Positions 17,487 through 27,033 of a stretch of 64,000 bases of DNA are shown one piece after another. The notes under the pieces are model-generated. The model was not told the DNA's origin. It was given only the letters and a program-made list of their open reading frames with translations, and did not search any database. Position 1 is the first letter of the stretch; each line of letters starts with the position of its first letter. Position numbers and translations under genes: made by a program. The stretch comes from Nocardiopsis sp. CNR-923 (GTDB taxonomy: Bacteria > Actinomycetota > Actinomycetes > Streptosporangiales > Streptosporangiaceae). The stretch spans positions 1-64,000 of the forward strand of contig NZ_MKKC01000070.1 of the NCBI RefSeq assembly GCF_001942255.1, written 5' to 3'.

Positions 17487-18140
17487 TCAGGAGCAGCCGT
17501 ACAGCCGGTCTCCGGCATCGCCCAGACCAGGGAGGATGAAGCCGTTCTCGTTGAGGCGCTCGTCCACCGCGGCCGTCACCACGTGCAGGGTCGCACCGTG
17601 GTCAGGGTCCAGGGTTTCGGTCAACTTGTGCTCCACCGCCGTGAGGCCCTCGGGCGCGGCGAGCAGGCAGATCGCGGTGATGTGGTCGGCGCCGCGCTCG
17701 ACCAGCAGCTTCAGGGCCGCGGCCAGCGTGCCGCCGGTGGCCAGCATCGGGTCGAGTACGTAGCACTGGCGGCCCGACAGGTCCTGAGGCAGACGGTCGG
17801 CGTACGTGGCGGGCTGGAGCGTCTCCTCGTCACGGGCCATGCCCAGGAAACCCACCTCGGCCGTCGGCAGCAGACGGGTCATCCCGTCGAGCATGCCCAG
17901 ACCGGCGCGCAGGATGGGCACGACGAGAGGGGTGGGACGCGTCAGTTGGGTGCCCGTCGTCTCGGCGAGCGGTGTCTCGATGGTGACGTCGGTCACGCGG
18001 ACGTCCCGCGTCGCCTCGTAGGCGAGCAGGGTCACCAACTCGTCGGTCAGGCGCCGGAAGGTCGGGGAGTCGGTCCGCACGTCGCGCAGGGTGGTCAGTT
18101 TGTGCGCGACCAAGGGGTGGTCGACGACCAGGGTTTCCAA
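17487..18140 (-). CDS. upp: Uracil phosphoribosyltransferase
   Basis: Makes UMP from uracil and PRPP in pyrimidine salvage. The 217-residue product has [22 protein letters not shown], the PRPP loop [11 protein letters not shown] and the C-terminal [19 protein letters not shown] of the UPRT family. The first codon is TTG at 18140, supported by CGGAGAAC just upstream and by the family start (lead [16 protein letters not shown]). Divergent from the tadA-associated genes across a 313-bp intergenic region that should contain both promoters. Confidence 0.97.
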   Translation of the reverse strand: METLVVDHPLVAHKLTTLRDVRTDSPTFRRLTDELVTLLAYEATRDVRVTDVTIETPLAETTGTQLTRPTPLVVPILRAGLGMLDGMTRLLPTAEVGFLGMARDEETLQPATYADRLPQDLSGRQCYVLDPMLATGGTLAAALKLLVERGADHITAICLLAAPEGLTAVEHKLTETLDPDHGATLHVVTAAVDERLNENGFILPGLGDAGDRLYGCS

Positions 18141-18453
18141 AGCGTTCTCCGAGTGAGCTGGGATAACGGGACGGTGGCTGGGGGTGTTTCGGCCAGCCCG
18201 AGTCTAACCGTGCGTACCACCCGCGCCCGGGGGCGAAGACGTCCGCCGTGGCGAACCGCGGCCGGCGCTCGTGCCCACGAGGCGGCCGATCCCGGCGGTG
18301 TGGGCTCCGGTACGCGTGAGTCGTGAGAACGTGGGGCGCGTTGACGGGTGACAAGGGCGACCCCGGAACGGAAGTGATCGTTACCATGGCACTCGCATGG
18401 GCGATCAGGCGTTCCTTCGCCCGCACCGATACACCAGCCGGGTTGGGGTGACG

Positions 18454-18954
18454 ATGACAGTGCTCGATCATGGCGACGACGACTCGGGTGACTTCGCGGC
18501 CGTCGCGTACAGGGAAGAGGACTGCTGGGACGTCGACCTGCTCCCGGTGGCCCTCACACACGACCTCAAGGGTCTCATCCACGCGCTGCGCCAGCAGCCC
18601 AGTATCAGCGGCTCCCTCGGGCTGGTGGCGGTCGGTGACGACTTCTTCATCATCGTCCGGGTCTACGGCGAGGAGGTCTCCCTCTTCCTCTCGGACGTGA
18701 CCGCGTCCGTGGACTGGCAGGTGGCCCGGGACGTGCTCGACTACCTCGACATCGACCTCCCCGACGACGACGACCTCGACCAGGTGCTGCCCGCCGGGGA
18801 CCTGTCGATCGTCGCGGACCTGGGACTGGACGAGATGGAGCTCGGCGCGCTCGCCGGGGACCTCGACCTGTATCCCGACGAGGTGCTGGCCAGCGTGTCC
18901 GAACGGCTGGGATTCGCCCAGTCCTTCCAGCGTGTACTTGACGGTATGGGGTAG
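18454..18954 (+). CDS. tRNA adenosine deaminase-associated protein, copy 1
   Basis: An acidic 166-residue protein of the family found beside tadA in actinobacteria (tRNA adenosine deaminase-associated; function unproven). Core features are FAAVAYREEDCWDVDLLP, VAVGDDFFIIVRVYGEEVSLFLSD and a C-terminal ADLGLDEMELGALAGD...LYPDEVLASVSERLGF block that repeats in the next gene. The start is uncertain: ATG at 18454 (chosen) or the in-frame ATG at 18397; neither has a strong ribosome site. It is 41 bp before copy 2 in the same direction. Confidence 0.85.
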   Translation: MTVLDHGDDDSGDFAAVAYREEDCWDVDLLPVALTHDLKGLIHALRQQPSISGSLGLVAVGDDFFIIVRVYGEEVSLFLSDVTASVDWQVARDVLDYLDIDLPDDDDLDQVLPAGDLSIVADLGLDEMELGALAGDLDLYPDEVLASVSERLGFAQSFQRVLDGMG

Positions 18955-18995
18955 GGAGAGCTGGAGAACGGCCACGGAGAACAGGAGAGCACGCG

Positions 18996-19481
18996 GTGTC
19001 GACCTTCGCAGCTGTCTTCGCTCCCAACGGGAAGGCGTGGCGGGGAACCGAGGTCGATCTCGGGCCGGTGGACGCGATCGACGACGTCACCGAGCTGATG
19101 ATCGACTTCGCCGCCGAGCGGGGGAGTGACCTGTCCCTCCTGCTCGTGGAGGCTGACGACGAGTGGTTCGCCGTCGTGCGCGCCGAGGAGACCGGCGATC
19201 CCCGTGTCTACCTGTCCGACGCCCGCGTGGTGCACGACCACCCGCTCGCGGGGGTGCTGTCCGAAGCGGGCGGTCTCGGCGCGCCCCAGCCCGCGGAGAG
19301 CGCGGGCGCGCGGCCCAACCCGGTGCCGACCGGGGACGGCGACCTGCTCACCGATCTCGGCGTGACCGAGGACGAACTCCGCTCGCTGTCGACCGGCGGC
19401 GGAGTCCTGCCCAGCGACGTGCTGGCCGTCGTGGCCGAACGCGCCGGATTCTCCGACATCCTCGACGGTATGAGGCTGTGA
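18996..19481 (+). CDS. tRNA adenosine deaminase-associated protein, copy 2
   Basis: A 161-residue paralogue of the preceding gene (MSTFAAVFAPNGKAWRGTEVDL, LLLVEADDEWFAVVRAEE, LTDLGVTEDELRSL, LPSDVLAVVAERAGFSDIL). GTG start at 18996. Its TGA stop overlaps the GTG start of tadA (GTGA at 19478-19481), implying translational coupling and a functional link with the deaminase. Confidence 0.88.
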   Translation: MSTFAAVFAPNGKAWRGTEVDLGPVDAIDDVTELMIDFAAERGSDLSLLLVEADDEWFAVVRAEETGDPRVYLSDARVVHDHPLAGVLSEAGGLGAPQPAESAGARPNPVPTGDGDLLTDLGVTEDELRSLSTGGGVLPSDVLAVVAERAGFSDILDGMRL

Positions 19482-19959
19482 TCGACCGGGAGTCCGCGGA
19501 CGCCGCCCTGAGGCTCGCGATCGACGAGGGCGGGCGTGCCCTGGAGACGGGCGACGTGCCCGTGGGCGCAGTCGTGCTGGACGCGGACGGCACGGTCCTG
19601 GGCACGGGCCGCAACGAGCGCGAGGCGACCGGGGACCCCACGGCGCACGCCGAGGTCGTGGCGCTGCGCGCGGCGGCGCGGGCGCGCGGTGAGTGGCGGC
19701 TCGGGGGGTGCACGCTGGCGGTGACGCTGGAGCCGTGCCTGATGTGCGCGGGCGCGTGGTGCTGTCGCGGGTGGACCGCCTGGTGTTCGGGGCGAGGGAC
19801 GCGAAGGCGGGAGCGGTCGGGTCGGTGTGGGATGTGGTGCGCGACCCCCGTCTCAACCACCGTCCCGAGGTCCTCCCGCCTGATCTGGTCAGCGAGGACG
19901 TCGCCGAAAGGTGCGCCGAGCTCCTCTCCCGGTTTTTCGCACGCCACCGCATCCGGTAG
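19478..19959 (+). CDS. tadA: tRNA(adenine34) deaminase, one frame change
   Basis: Deaminates adenosine 34 of tRNA-Arg(ACG) to inosine. Zinc deaminase motifs HAEVVALR (His and catalytic Glu) and PCLMCAGA (two Cys ligands) are present, then VVLSRVDRLVFGARDAKAGAVGSV in another frame. The switch is near 19755 at GCGGGCGCGTGGTG, equal to one missing base; corrected length about 160. Start GTG overlaps the upstream stop. Only 10 bp separate its stop from the tRNA-Ser gene. Confidence 0.93.
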
Positions 19960-19969
19960 AGTGCGTCTC

Positions 19970-20054
19970 GGTGGAGTCGCCTAGTGGCCGATGGCGCCCG
20001 CCTCGAAAGCGGGTAAGGGGCAACCCTTCGAGGGTTCAAATCCCTCCTCCACCG
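19970..20054 (+). tRNA. tRNA-Ser (anticodon CGA)
   Basis: 85-nt cloverleaf: acceptor GGTGGAG/CTCCACC with discriminator G at 20054, anticodon stem CCCGC/GCGGG around loop CTCGAAA (anticodon CGA, reads UCG), long class II variable arm AAGGGGCAACCCTTC and T-arm GAGGGTTCAAATCCCTC. CCA is not encoded. Its 3' end is the probable attachment site of the adjacent integrative element remnant. Confidence 0.95.
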
Positions 20055-20124
20055 CACGAGGCCGACGTTCACGCAGGTGAGCGTAGGGCCGGTAGAGGTG
20101 GCGAAGGCCGGTTGGTCCGGGCCG

Positions 20125-20143
20125 GTGCACATTCAGTGCACAT
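20125..20143 (+). repeat. Direct repeat GTGCACAT with 11-bp period
   Basis: GTGCACAT at 20125-20132 and 20136-20143, 3 bp apart, 71 bp beyond the tRNA 3' end and before the integrase remnant. One helical-turn spacing suits an integrase arm-type or excisionase site, but this is inference. Confidence 0.4.
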
Positions 20144-20206
20144 GGTTCGGAGCGACCGGCCTTTCGCGTGTCCGGGGTCGGTCCCCGGGGTTAGGGCCAC
20201 GTGGGG

Positions 20207-20685
20207 TCACGCGGCGGGGGCGAGCGACGCTGCGGTGTGCCGGAGCTCGTGCGGAGTCAGGCCCAGACCGTCGAGCTCAGCGTCCCTCACGGCCGTGTCG
20301 AACTCGCGCCGTCGCCAGTTGCGCAGATGGAGGGGCGCGCCCCGCTTGGTGGCGAACACCAGGGCGTCATCCGGCTGCCCGTCGAGCAGGGGCGCCGGCT
20401 CGGGGACGAGGGACGGCGGGATGGGGACGGTACGGCTCTTGCCCGTCTTGGGGGACTGTTCGACCAGCTTGCCTTCCACTTCGGCGAAGGCGGTCGTGAT
20501 ACGGATCCGGCGTCCCTTCAGATCCACCTTGCCGACCCGCATGGCAGCGGCCTCGTTGAAGCGCAGGCCCGTGTAGGCGAGCAGGAGAATGAGCGGCCGG
20601 TTGATCCGAGCGCCCGCCGCCACCTGGTCGTAGGCGGTGCGCAGGGACGCGGCGGCGTTCGCGATGCGTCCGTCGAAGCGACCGC
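20207..20685 (-). pseudogene. Tyrosine integrase remnant (C-terminal catalytic part, truncated)
   Basis: Reads LILLLAYTGLRFNEAAAMRVGKVDL with the first catalytic Arg, then KTGKSRTVPIPPSLVPE, DDALVFATKRGAPL and the H-x-x-R box LTPHELRHTAASL. The frame ends right after this box (SLAPAA then TGA), so the second His/Trp and nucleophilic Tyr are missing. The N-terminal arm-binding domain is also absent: upstream sequence becomes RepSA-like near 20685. Not functional as it stands. Similar to pSAM2-type integrases. Confidence 0.82.
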
Positions 20686-20912
20686 TTCCGCTTGGCGCGG
20701 GCCGGGCATCGTGATTCGAGCGTGGACCCGCACGGGACGTCAACGATCTCGGTTTCCCCAGTACCGATGTCCGCCCGCCGCCGCAGCGAGACCGGCCGGG
20801 TACACACCCCGTGGTCAGCGGCGACGTGTTCGGCGACCTCACGGGCCAGGGGTTGCGCGAGCCGTTCGGTGCGGGTTGTCTTACCGGTGACGGTCGGTAT
20901 CAGACGACCCAC
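20686..20912 (-). pseudogene. RepSA-type replication initiator remnant (N-terminus)
   Basis: From a possible GTG at 20912 the frame reads LAQPLAREVAEHVAADHGVC then TRPVSLRRRADIGTGETEIV and VDVPCGSTLESRCPARAKRK, which is the N-terminal region I know from RepSA-like initiators of AICEs (DVPCG-TL-S-CPPC). Family resemblance stops about residue 75, where integrase C-terminal sequence takes over in another frame. A deletion fusing repSA to int would explain this. Divergent from the two-TM gene at 20930. Confidence 0.65.
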
Positions 20913-20929
20913 CCCCCACGAGGAGGCAT

Positions 20930-21222
20930 ATGCCCCAGCGCAACCATTACACCAAGGCCGAGCTGAGACGCGACTCACTCACGGAGGTATCGCCCTTGCC
21001 CTGGGACTGGCAGCCACGGGCGCGGTCTTCTACTTCTACGGCGGCGACCTGAAAGGCTTCGCCCTGTCCGCGTTGGGACTTGTGGGCATGTTCGGCTTCG
21101 TGGTGTTCGTGATGTTCTACAGCCCCCAGAGTTCGCCTCATCGGGGATCCTCCTCACCGGACGCTTCCAGGAACAGACGGACCAGCCGCGAGCCGGACAG
21201 CCCGGACAGGTCGGTGGGGTGA
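20930..21222 (+). CDS. Small two-TM protein of the element (frame change)
   Basis: AGGAGG 4-9 nt before the ATG at 20930 is one of the best ribosome sites in the region. The start MPQRNHYTKAELRRDSL is in one frame; the two helices (GGIALALGLAATGAVFYFY and FALSALGLVGMFGFVVFVMF) are in the next, with a switch near 20980 equal to one missing base. Corrected length about 97. The hydrophilic tail is Ser/Arg-rich. Small two-TM proteins of this kind (Spd-like) accompany transfer genes on Streptomyces plasmids; I cannot assign a specific one. Confidence 0.6.
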
Positions 21223-21334
21223 TGGGACATACTGAAGACACCTCTTCACGAAGCTTTCGCAGGTAACGGGGAGGGGTTCAGGGGCGGCTAGGTGTTGGCG
21301 CACCAGGCCGCCCCGCTTCACGTTCAGACGGGGG

Positions 21335-21739
21335 TCAGGCGGCGTCCTTGGTCTGGGACCGACGCCCACCAGCGGCACCGGGGGCCTTCATGCCCCGCGC
21401 CCGCAGCGAGTACGCCACCCGGGGACGACGACCGTTGTCGTCCACGTACGGCTGGACCGCCATCGCTTCGAACTCGATCGGGCGGAACGGCAGCCCGGGA
21501 ACCTCGTCCGGCAGCGTCGGGCACACCTGGGCGGCGACCTTGACCTTGACCGACTTGGCCTCGCCCCGCGCTTCGGGGTCGGCGTCGATCATGTCCACCG
21601 CCCACAACGGCAACCCGGACTCCTTGTCCAACTGGGGACGCTTGGTCTCGAAATCGGTGATCGCCTCCACTCCCAGAGCGAAGGCCCCGTGCGGGAACAC
21701 CGTCCCGAACTCCACCGGCAACGCACCCTGAATAGCCAT
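21335..21739 (-). CDS. Pra-like plasmid replication, integration and excision activator
   Basis: The 134-residue product starts MAIQGALPVEFGTVFPHGAF and has ITDFETKRPQLDKESGLPLW, VDMIDADPEARGEAKSVKVK and PGLPFRPIEFEAMAVQPYV, the pattern of proteins annotated as plasmid replication, integration and excision activator (Pra of pSAM2-type elements). GGAGGAAGG precedes the ATG at 21739. Last gene of a minus-strand run in which neighbouring genes overlap or nearly abut. In AICEs Pra switches on excision and replication; here the targets are mostly gone. Confidence 0.85.
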   Translation of the reverse strand: MAIQGALPVEFGTVFPHGAFALGVEAITDFETKRPQLDKESGLPLWAVDMIDADPEARGEAKSVKVKVAAQVCPTLPDEVPGLPFRPIEFEAMAVQPYVDDNGRRPRVAYSLRARGMKAPGAAGGRRSQTKDAA

Positions 21740-21742
21740 CGA

Positions 21743-22115
21743 TCAGCCTTCCTCCCGCCCGGCGTTCGACCTCCACCAGGACAGCGGCGACCAGGGCCAC
21801 ATCACGGCGTGCCGCCTCGTCCGTCGAGGACAACACCGGGGGCACGATGCGCCGGACATGAGCACACTCGGCCCCGTCGAACTCGTGACAGAGACCGACC
21901 ACGTAGGTCATGCGCAGCCGCCGTCGCGCGATCGTCTCGGGCAGCACGCATCGGATCCGCTGCACCAGCGAGGTTCCGTCCGGTTGGGGGGACAGTGCCT
22001 CGTAGGTGATGGACTCCCAGTCCTCACAGGCCACGCGCACCCGCACACCCCGGGCACGCGCCCATGCTTTCAGGGTCTGCCTGTCGACCACAGAATCGGG
22101 TTCGTCGCCGGTCAC
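21743..22115 (-). CDS. AICE accessory protein of unknown function (about 120 aa)
   Basis: Start GTG/ATG at 22115 overlaps the stop of the next gene upstream. It reads TLKAWARARGVRVRVACEDW, TYEALSPQPDGTSLVQRIRC and MTYVVGLCHEFDGAECAHV. No recognised domain. The frame stays open through the whole of pra in a different frame, which is unlikely for the native gene; a TGA 3 nt before the pra ATG (21745-21743) becomes in frame if two bases are missing, so I end the feature there. Function unknown. Confidence 0.5.
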
Positions 22116-22468
22116 CGTCCCACCACCCCTACGGCTATGGCCGTGCGCACCAGGTCAGGCAACTCGGCCAGGTCGTCGTCAGGGGAGGTCGATCGGGCGA
22201 TCCGCACCAGCGTGTCGATTCCCCGCCGGTCCCGTTCGGCCCGCTGCGCGGCACGCCTGTTCTCCAGGGCCGCGTAGGGGCCGCGCACGAGGCGGTAGGC
22301 GCGGGGGTCATCGCCGTCCATCACGATGGATTCCGGTGCGGGCAGCATCGCCACCCGCGTAGGCGGCGCCAGGGGGAACGGCCGGGGGCCGGTCCGGTGG
22401 TGCCTGCCGTGTCGCTTCGGTCGAATCAGTGTCACCAACGCCCGGATCAGGGCGATAAGGTTTTTCAC
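22112..22468 (-). CDS. AICE accessory protein (118 aa)
   Basis: GTG at 22468; the product begins MKNLIALIRALVTLIRPKRH, an amphipathic/hydrophobic N-terminal helix followed by a basic stretch, then PESIVMDGDDPRAYRLVRGP and an Arg/Glu-rich helix (AALENRRAAQRAERDRRG) and ends VRTAIAVGVVGR. Its stop overlaps the start of the downstream gene and its start overlaps the upstream stop, a coupled cluster. Similar short proteins occur beside Pra in AICEs; function unknown. Confidence 0.65.
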   Translation of the reverse strand: MKNLIALIRALVTLIRPKRHGRHHRTGPRPFPLAPPTRVAMLPAPESIVMDGDDPRAYRLVRGPYAALENRRAAQRAERDRRGIDTLVRIARSTSPDDDLAELPDLVRTAIAVGVVGR

Positions 22469-22821
22469 GTCAGCCTGCTTTCCTCAGGTTGGCCGTGCCC
22501 CCGGACGCCTTCCACCGCGTCGCGGGGGTCTGCTGTCTGTGAGTGGCTGTGACCACGACCGGCAGCCCATCCGGCCGCGGTTTGTCCACCCGTGAGTTTC
22601 AGGAGCTCGTTCCGGTCCCCCGACAGGTCGTGCAGGACACGACACGTATCGCCGGTTCTCGCGTAGTTAACTAAGGGGTCACGGTCTTTCTCGGTCCAGG
22701 CGCGTTTGAGCCACACGAGGCAGGTACCGGGGCTACTCCGCACGGTGGCTTTCCGTGGCAGCTTGCCGTAGACCAGATCGAAAAGCTCACCGCTGAGTTG
22801 CCGAATTGGGCTGTATGGGAT
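22465..22821 (-). CDS. AICE accessory protein, start unclear
   Basis: The frame IPYSPIRQLSGELFDLVYGK, SPGTCLVWLKRAWTEKDRDP and VLHDLSGDRNELLKLTGGQT is protein-like and ends TGA overlapping the next GTG. The frame continues far upstream into low-complexity sequence with no ribosome binding site; a TTG near 22821 is my approximate left end of conserved-looking sequence. Possibly truncated at its N-terminus. No known domain. Confidence 0.4.
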   Translation of the reverse strand: MPYSPIRQLSGELFDLVYGKLPRKATVRSSPGTCLVWLKRAWTEKDRDPLVNYARTGDTCRVLHDLSGDRNELLKLTGGQTAAGWAAGRGHSHSQTADPRDAVEGVRGHGQPEESRLT

Positions 22822-23650
22822 CAAGGCGACGGCGCGAGCGCCGTCACGGCGGCCCGCCGCCCGCCTCGGGCTGCGGGCTGCGCCCGGTCCCTCCCCGGTC
22901 GGCAGCCGCGCCCACGCAGCTCCGCGGACCGATCCCGCGCAGTCAACGGACTCGGTGAGCGTCTGGCGGTACCAGGGGGGCCAACCCCCCGTGGACCCCC
23001 CGGGCCCGCACGGAACCTGGCGCGACACCGCACGTGCGAAAGTGCGGACCGACCGCGCCAGAACCCGCACGGGATCGAGACCGTGGTGACCCGCCGCCGT
23101 GGCGGGGGTGTGGCGCACCCGTTGCGGGCAACCCTGGGCGTCGCGGGAGCTGGCGGGAGCACGGTCGGTCTGGACACGGCACCCGCCCTTGGGGAAGAGT
23201 GGACGGTGTCGTGTCGGAGCCGGTGGGATGCGGGGAGGGCGAGCGTGTACAGGAGTCCGCGGCACGAGCCCGAAACCCCCTGTTGTGTGCAGAGCGTTCG
23301 TGCTGGTCAAAGACCCGCAAGGCCGAAGCGTTGCCCAGGTCACGCACCCGCGAGGGGGTCAAGTCCCACTCGCGTGCAGAGGGGGTGCATCACCGCAGGT
23401 CAGACCCGGCGAAAAACGGGAAGGGTTCCGCAGGACGATAAAGCCCGCAGGGCATGGAAACCCCATCCCATAAGCCACTCTCTGCCAGTTTGCGGCAGTT
23501 CCGCAGGACGATAAAGCCCGAAGGGCATCGCTCACTGCGAACTTTTCCGCGCCGGGAAACGGGCCCTACAGCGGCCCCGCTCCGTGCCACACACGTGCCA
23601 CAAGAGGCGGTCAATACAGGGGAACCACGGGGAATCTCGGACAAATAGAC
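22822..23650. other. Gene-poor interval of the AICE remnant
   Basis: Long overlapping frames here are GC-driven and none has family resemblance or a ribosome site. The notable content is a pair of 31-bp direct repeats at 23425 and 23498. The promoter of the minus-strand accessory genes should be in this interval. Confidence 0.4.
23425..23528 (+). repeat. Two 31-bp direct repeats, each with a hairpin
   Basis: Copies at 23425-23455 and 23498-23528 start GTTCCGCAGGACGATAAAG and are identical except one base. Each ends in a hairpin GCCC-loop-GGGC; the only difference falls in the loop (GCA in copy 1, GAA in copy 2). Spacing start to start is 73 bp. Could be iteron-like protein sites or two copies of a small structured RNA element. 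Confidence 0.6.
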
Positions 23651-23835
23651 CACATCAGCGCAGGTCAGCGAAGCGCGAGATCAGCCGCCAGGAGCATTCT
23701 CGGTATTTCAAGCTGATGATGTGTTCGGATTCCGAGGAGACGCACGGTGGCGCCGATGCTTTCGCCGCGCACAGACACCGGTTGCCGGGCTCGACGGCGG
23801 CTGCCGCCTGCCTCCGCTGGAGGATGCCGGGTAGG

Positions 23836-24383
23836 TCAGCCGGAAGCTCCGTCGAGCCCCGCCAGCTCCTCGATCGCCTCGTCCAACCAGGTGACCCAGA
23901 AGGTCTCCATGTCGATTCCCGCCCTGAGGACCAGGCGCTGCACGCGGTCCCGGTCCGTGCCCTGTTCCCGGGCCGCGTCGCGCTTCTCGATCGCCCGGTA
24001 CTCCTCCAGTTGGGCGGAGTGCAGGTGCCGGTGTCGGCGCAGCTCCGCCACGAGCCCTCCGACCCCCACGACCCCCGCCGCGCGCAGTCGCAGCGGCAGG
24101 GGGTCGCGGATCGGTCGGGGGTCCTCCGGTTCGTCCACCCAGCGCGCCAACTCGGTGCGGCCGGTCGGCAGCACCTCGTAGGTCTTGCGCTTGCCCCGGG
24201 CCGGGGTATCGGTGGGCAGTGCCTGATCAGTCCCGCCTTCTCCAGTTTGCCCAGCTCGCGGTAGATCTGCTGGTGCGTCGCGGACCAGAAGTACCCGATC
24301 GACCGGTCGAACCGGTGGGTGAGGTCCAGCCCGGAGGACGGCTTCTCCAACAGGGCGGTGAGGATCGCGTGGGGCAGGGACAT
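23836..24383 (-). CDS. PadR-family transcriptional regulator (one frame change)
   Basis: About 182 residues once corrected. N-terminal winged helix MSLPHAILTALLEKPSSGLD then RSIGYFWSATHQQIYRELGK-LEKAGLI is the PadR signature; the C-terminal coiled dimerisation domain (HLHSAQLEEYRAIEKRDAAR ... METFWVTWLDEAIEELAGL) matches PadR proteins with the Vir-like C-terminal domain. Frame changes near 24220, between LEKAGLI and ALPTDTPARGKRKTYEVLPTGR, equal to one missing base. It is 20 bp downstream of fadH in the same direction and may regulate it. Confidence 0.87.
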
Positions 24384-24403
24384 GAGCGCATTCTAGGTTC
24401 GGC

Positions 24404-26469
<2,066 letters not shown>

Positions 26470-26593
26470 TTATGCAACAAGTTGCAAAAAGGTTCATCGG
26501 CGGACCTGGAGAGGGGCGGCGCTCATCGGCTGGGTCCCGTCGCTGGGATGCGTGGTGAGCGCCCCGCGGGCCGAGGACGTGCGACCACGAACG

Positions 26594-26631
26594 ACGAAGC
26601 CCCGGAGCGCGTCAGCACTCCGGGGCTTCGT
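26594..26631 (-). terminator. Terminator hairpin downstream of tRNA-Ser(GGA)
   Basis: ACGAAGCCCCGGAG (26594-26607) and CTCCGGGGCTTCGT (26618-26631) form a perfect 14-bp stem with a 10-nt loop, 20 nt past the tRNA 3' end on the minus strand. Confidence 0.7.
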
Positions 26632-26650
26632 TCTGGCTGGTGGGCCGTGG

Positions 26651-26735
26651 CGGAGGATAGGGGATTCGAACCCCTGAGAGGTTGCCCTCAACACGCTTTC
26701 CAAGCGTGCGCCCTAGGCCACTAGGCGAATCCTCC
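26651..26735 (-). tRNA. tRNA-Ser (anticodon GGA)
   Basis: 85-nt class II tRNA on the minus strand: acceptor GGAGGAT/ATCCTCC, anticodon stem CACGC/GCGTG with loop TTGGAAA (anticodon GGA, reads UCC/UCU), long variable arm, T-arm with GGTTCGAATCC, discriminator G. Followed by a strong terminator hairpin. Confidence 0.95.
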
Positions 26736-26834
26736 GCGAACAACTCTACAGGTTCGCGGAAGGTGGTTCGAACGGGTGCGAAGGGCACCCGGAGGGTTGT
26801 CGGGGCACTCGGGGGTTCGGATACACTCGGATCA

Positions 26835-26921
26835 GACCCCTCGTGCGGCGTCATCCTATGAACCTCCCCAGGGCCGGAAGGCAGCAAGGATAAGTAGGCT
26901 CTGGCGGGTGCGCGGGGGGTC
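26835..26921 (+). ncRNA. ffs: Signal recognition particle RNA, small bacterial (4.5S) type
   Basis: The conserved SRP RNA core is explicit: CCCCAGGGCCGGAAGGCAGC with the GGAA tetraloop and the asymmetric/symmetric loops that bind Ffh (26866-26886). The ends GACCCC...TGCG and CGCGGGGGGTC close the helix, giving about 87 nt, followed by CTTTTC as a terminator-like tract. Position just upstream of dnaX is conserved in actinomycetes. Ends are approximate. Confidence 0.92.
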
Positions 26922-27033
26922 CTTTTCTTCTCCGGGCCCGGACGAGCCCCCCGGCTTTCCATGATCCCGTCCGAGTTGTCGCCGCGTGCGGGTTGAATGG
27001 ACCCGTGGCAGGGACCAGGGGAGTGATCACACC

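Larger units (their letters stand above)
20055..23650. mobile_element. Decayed AICE (actinomycete integrative and conjugative element) next to tRNA-Ser
   Basis: Between the tRNA-Ser 3' end and the PadR gene lies a block with AICE hallmarks: a tyrosine integrase C-terminal remnant nearest the tRNA, a RepSA-type replication initiator N-terminal remnant, a small two-TM protein, a Pra-like activator and overlapping hypothetical genes. No TraB translocase, xis or full integrase is present, so it cannot excise or transfer on its own. The right boundary is uncertain; I did not find a second copy of the tRNA 3' end. Confidence 0.7.

Noticed and set aside
23425..23528. The paired 31-bp repeats as a CRISPR array
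   Set aside because: Only two copies, 42-bp spacer, hairpin with variable loop and no cas genes.
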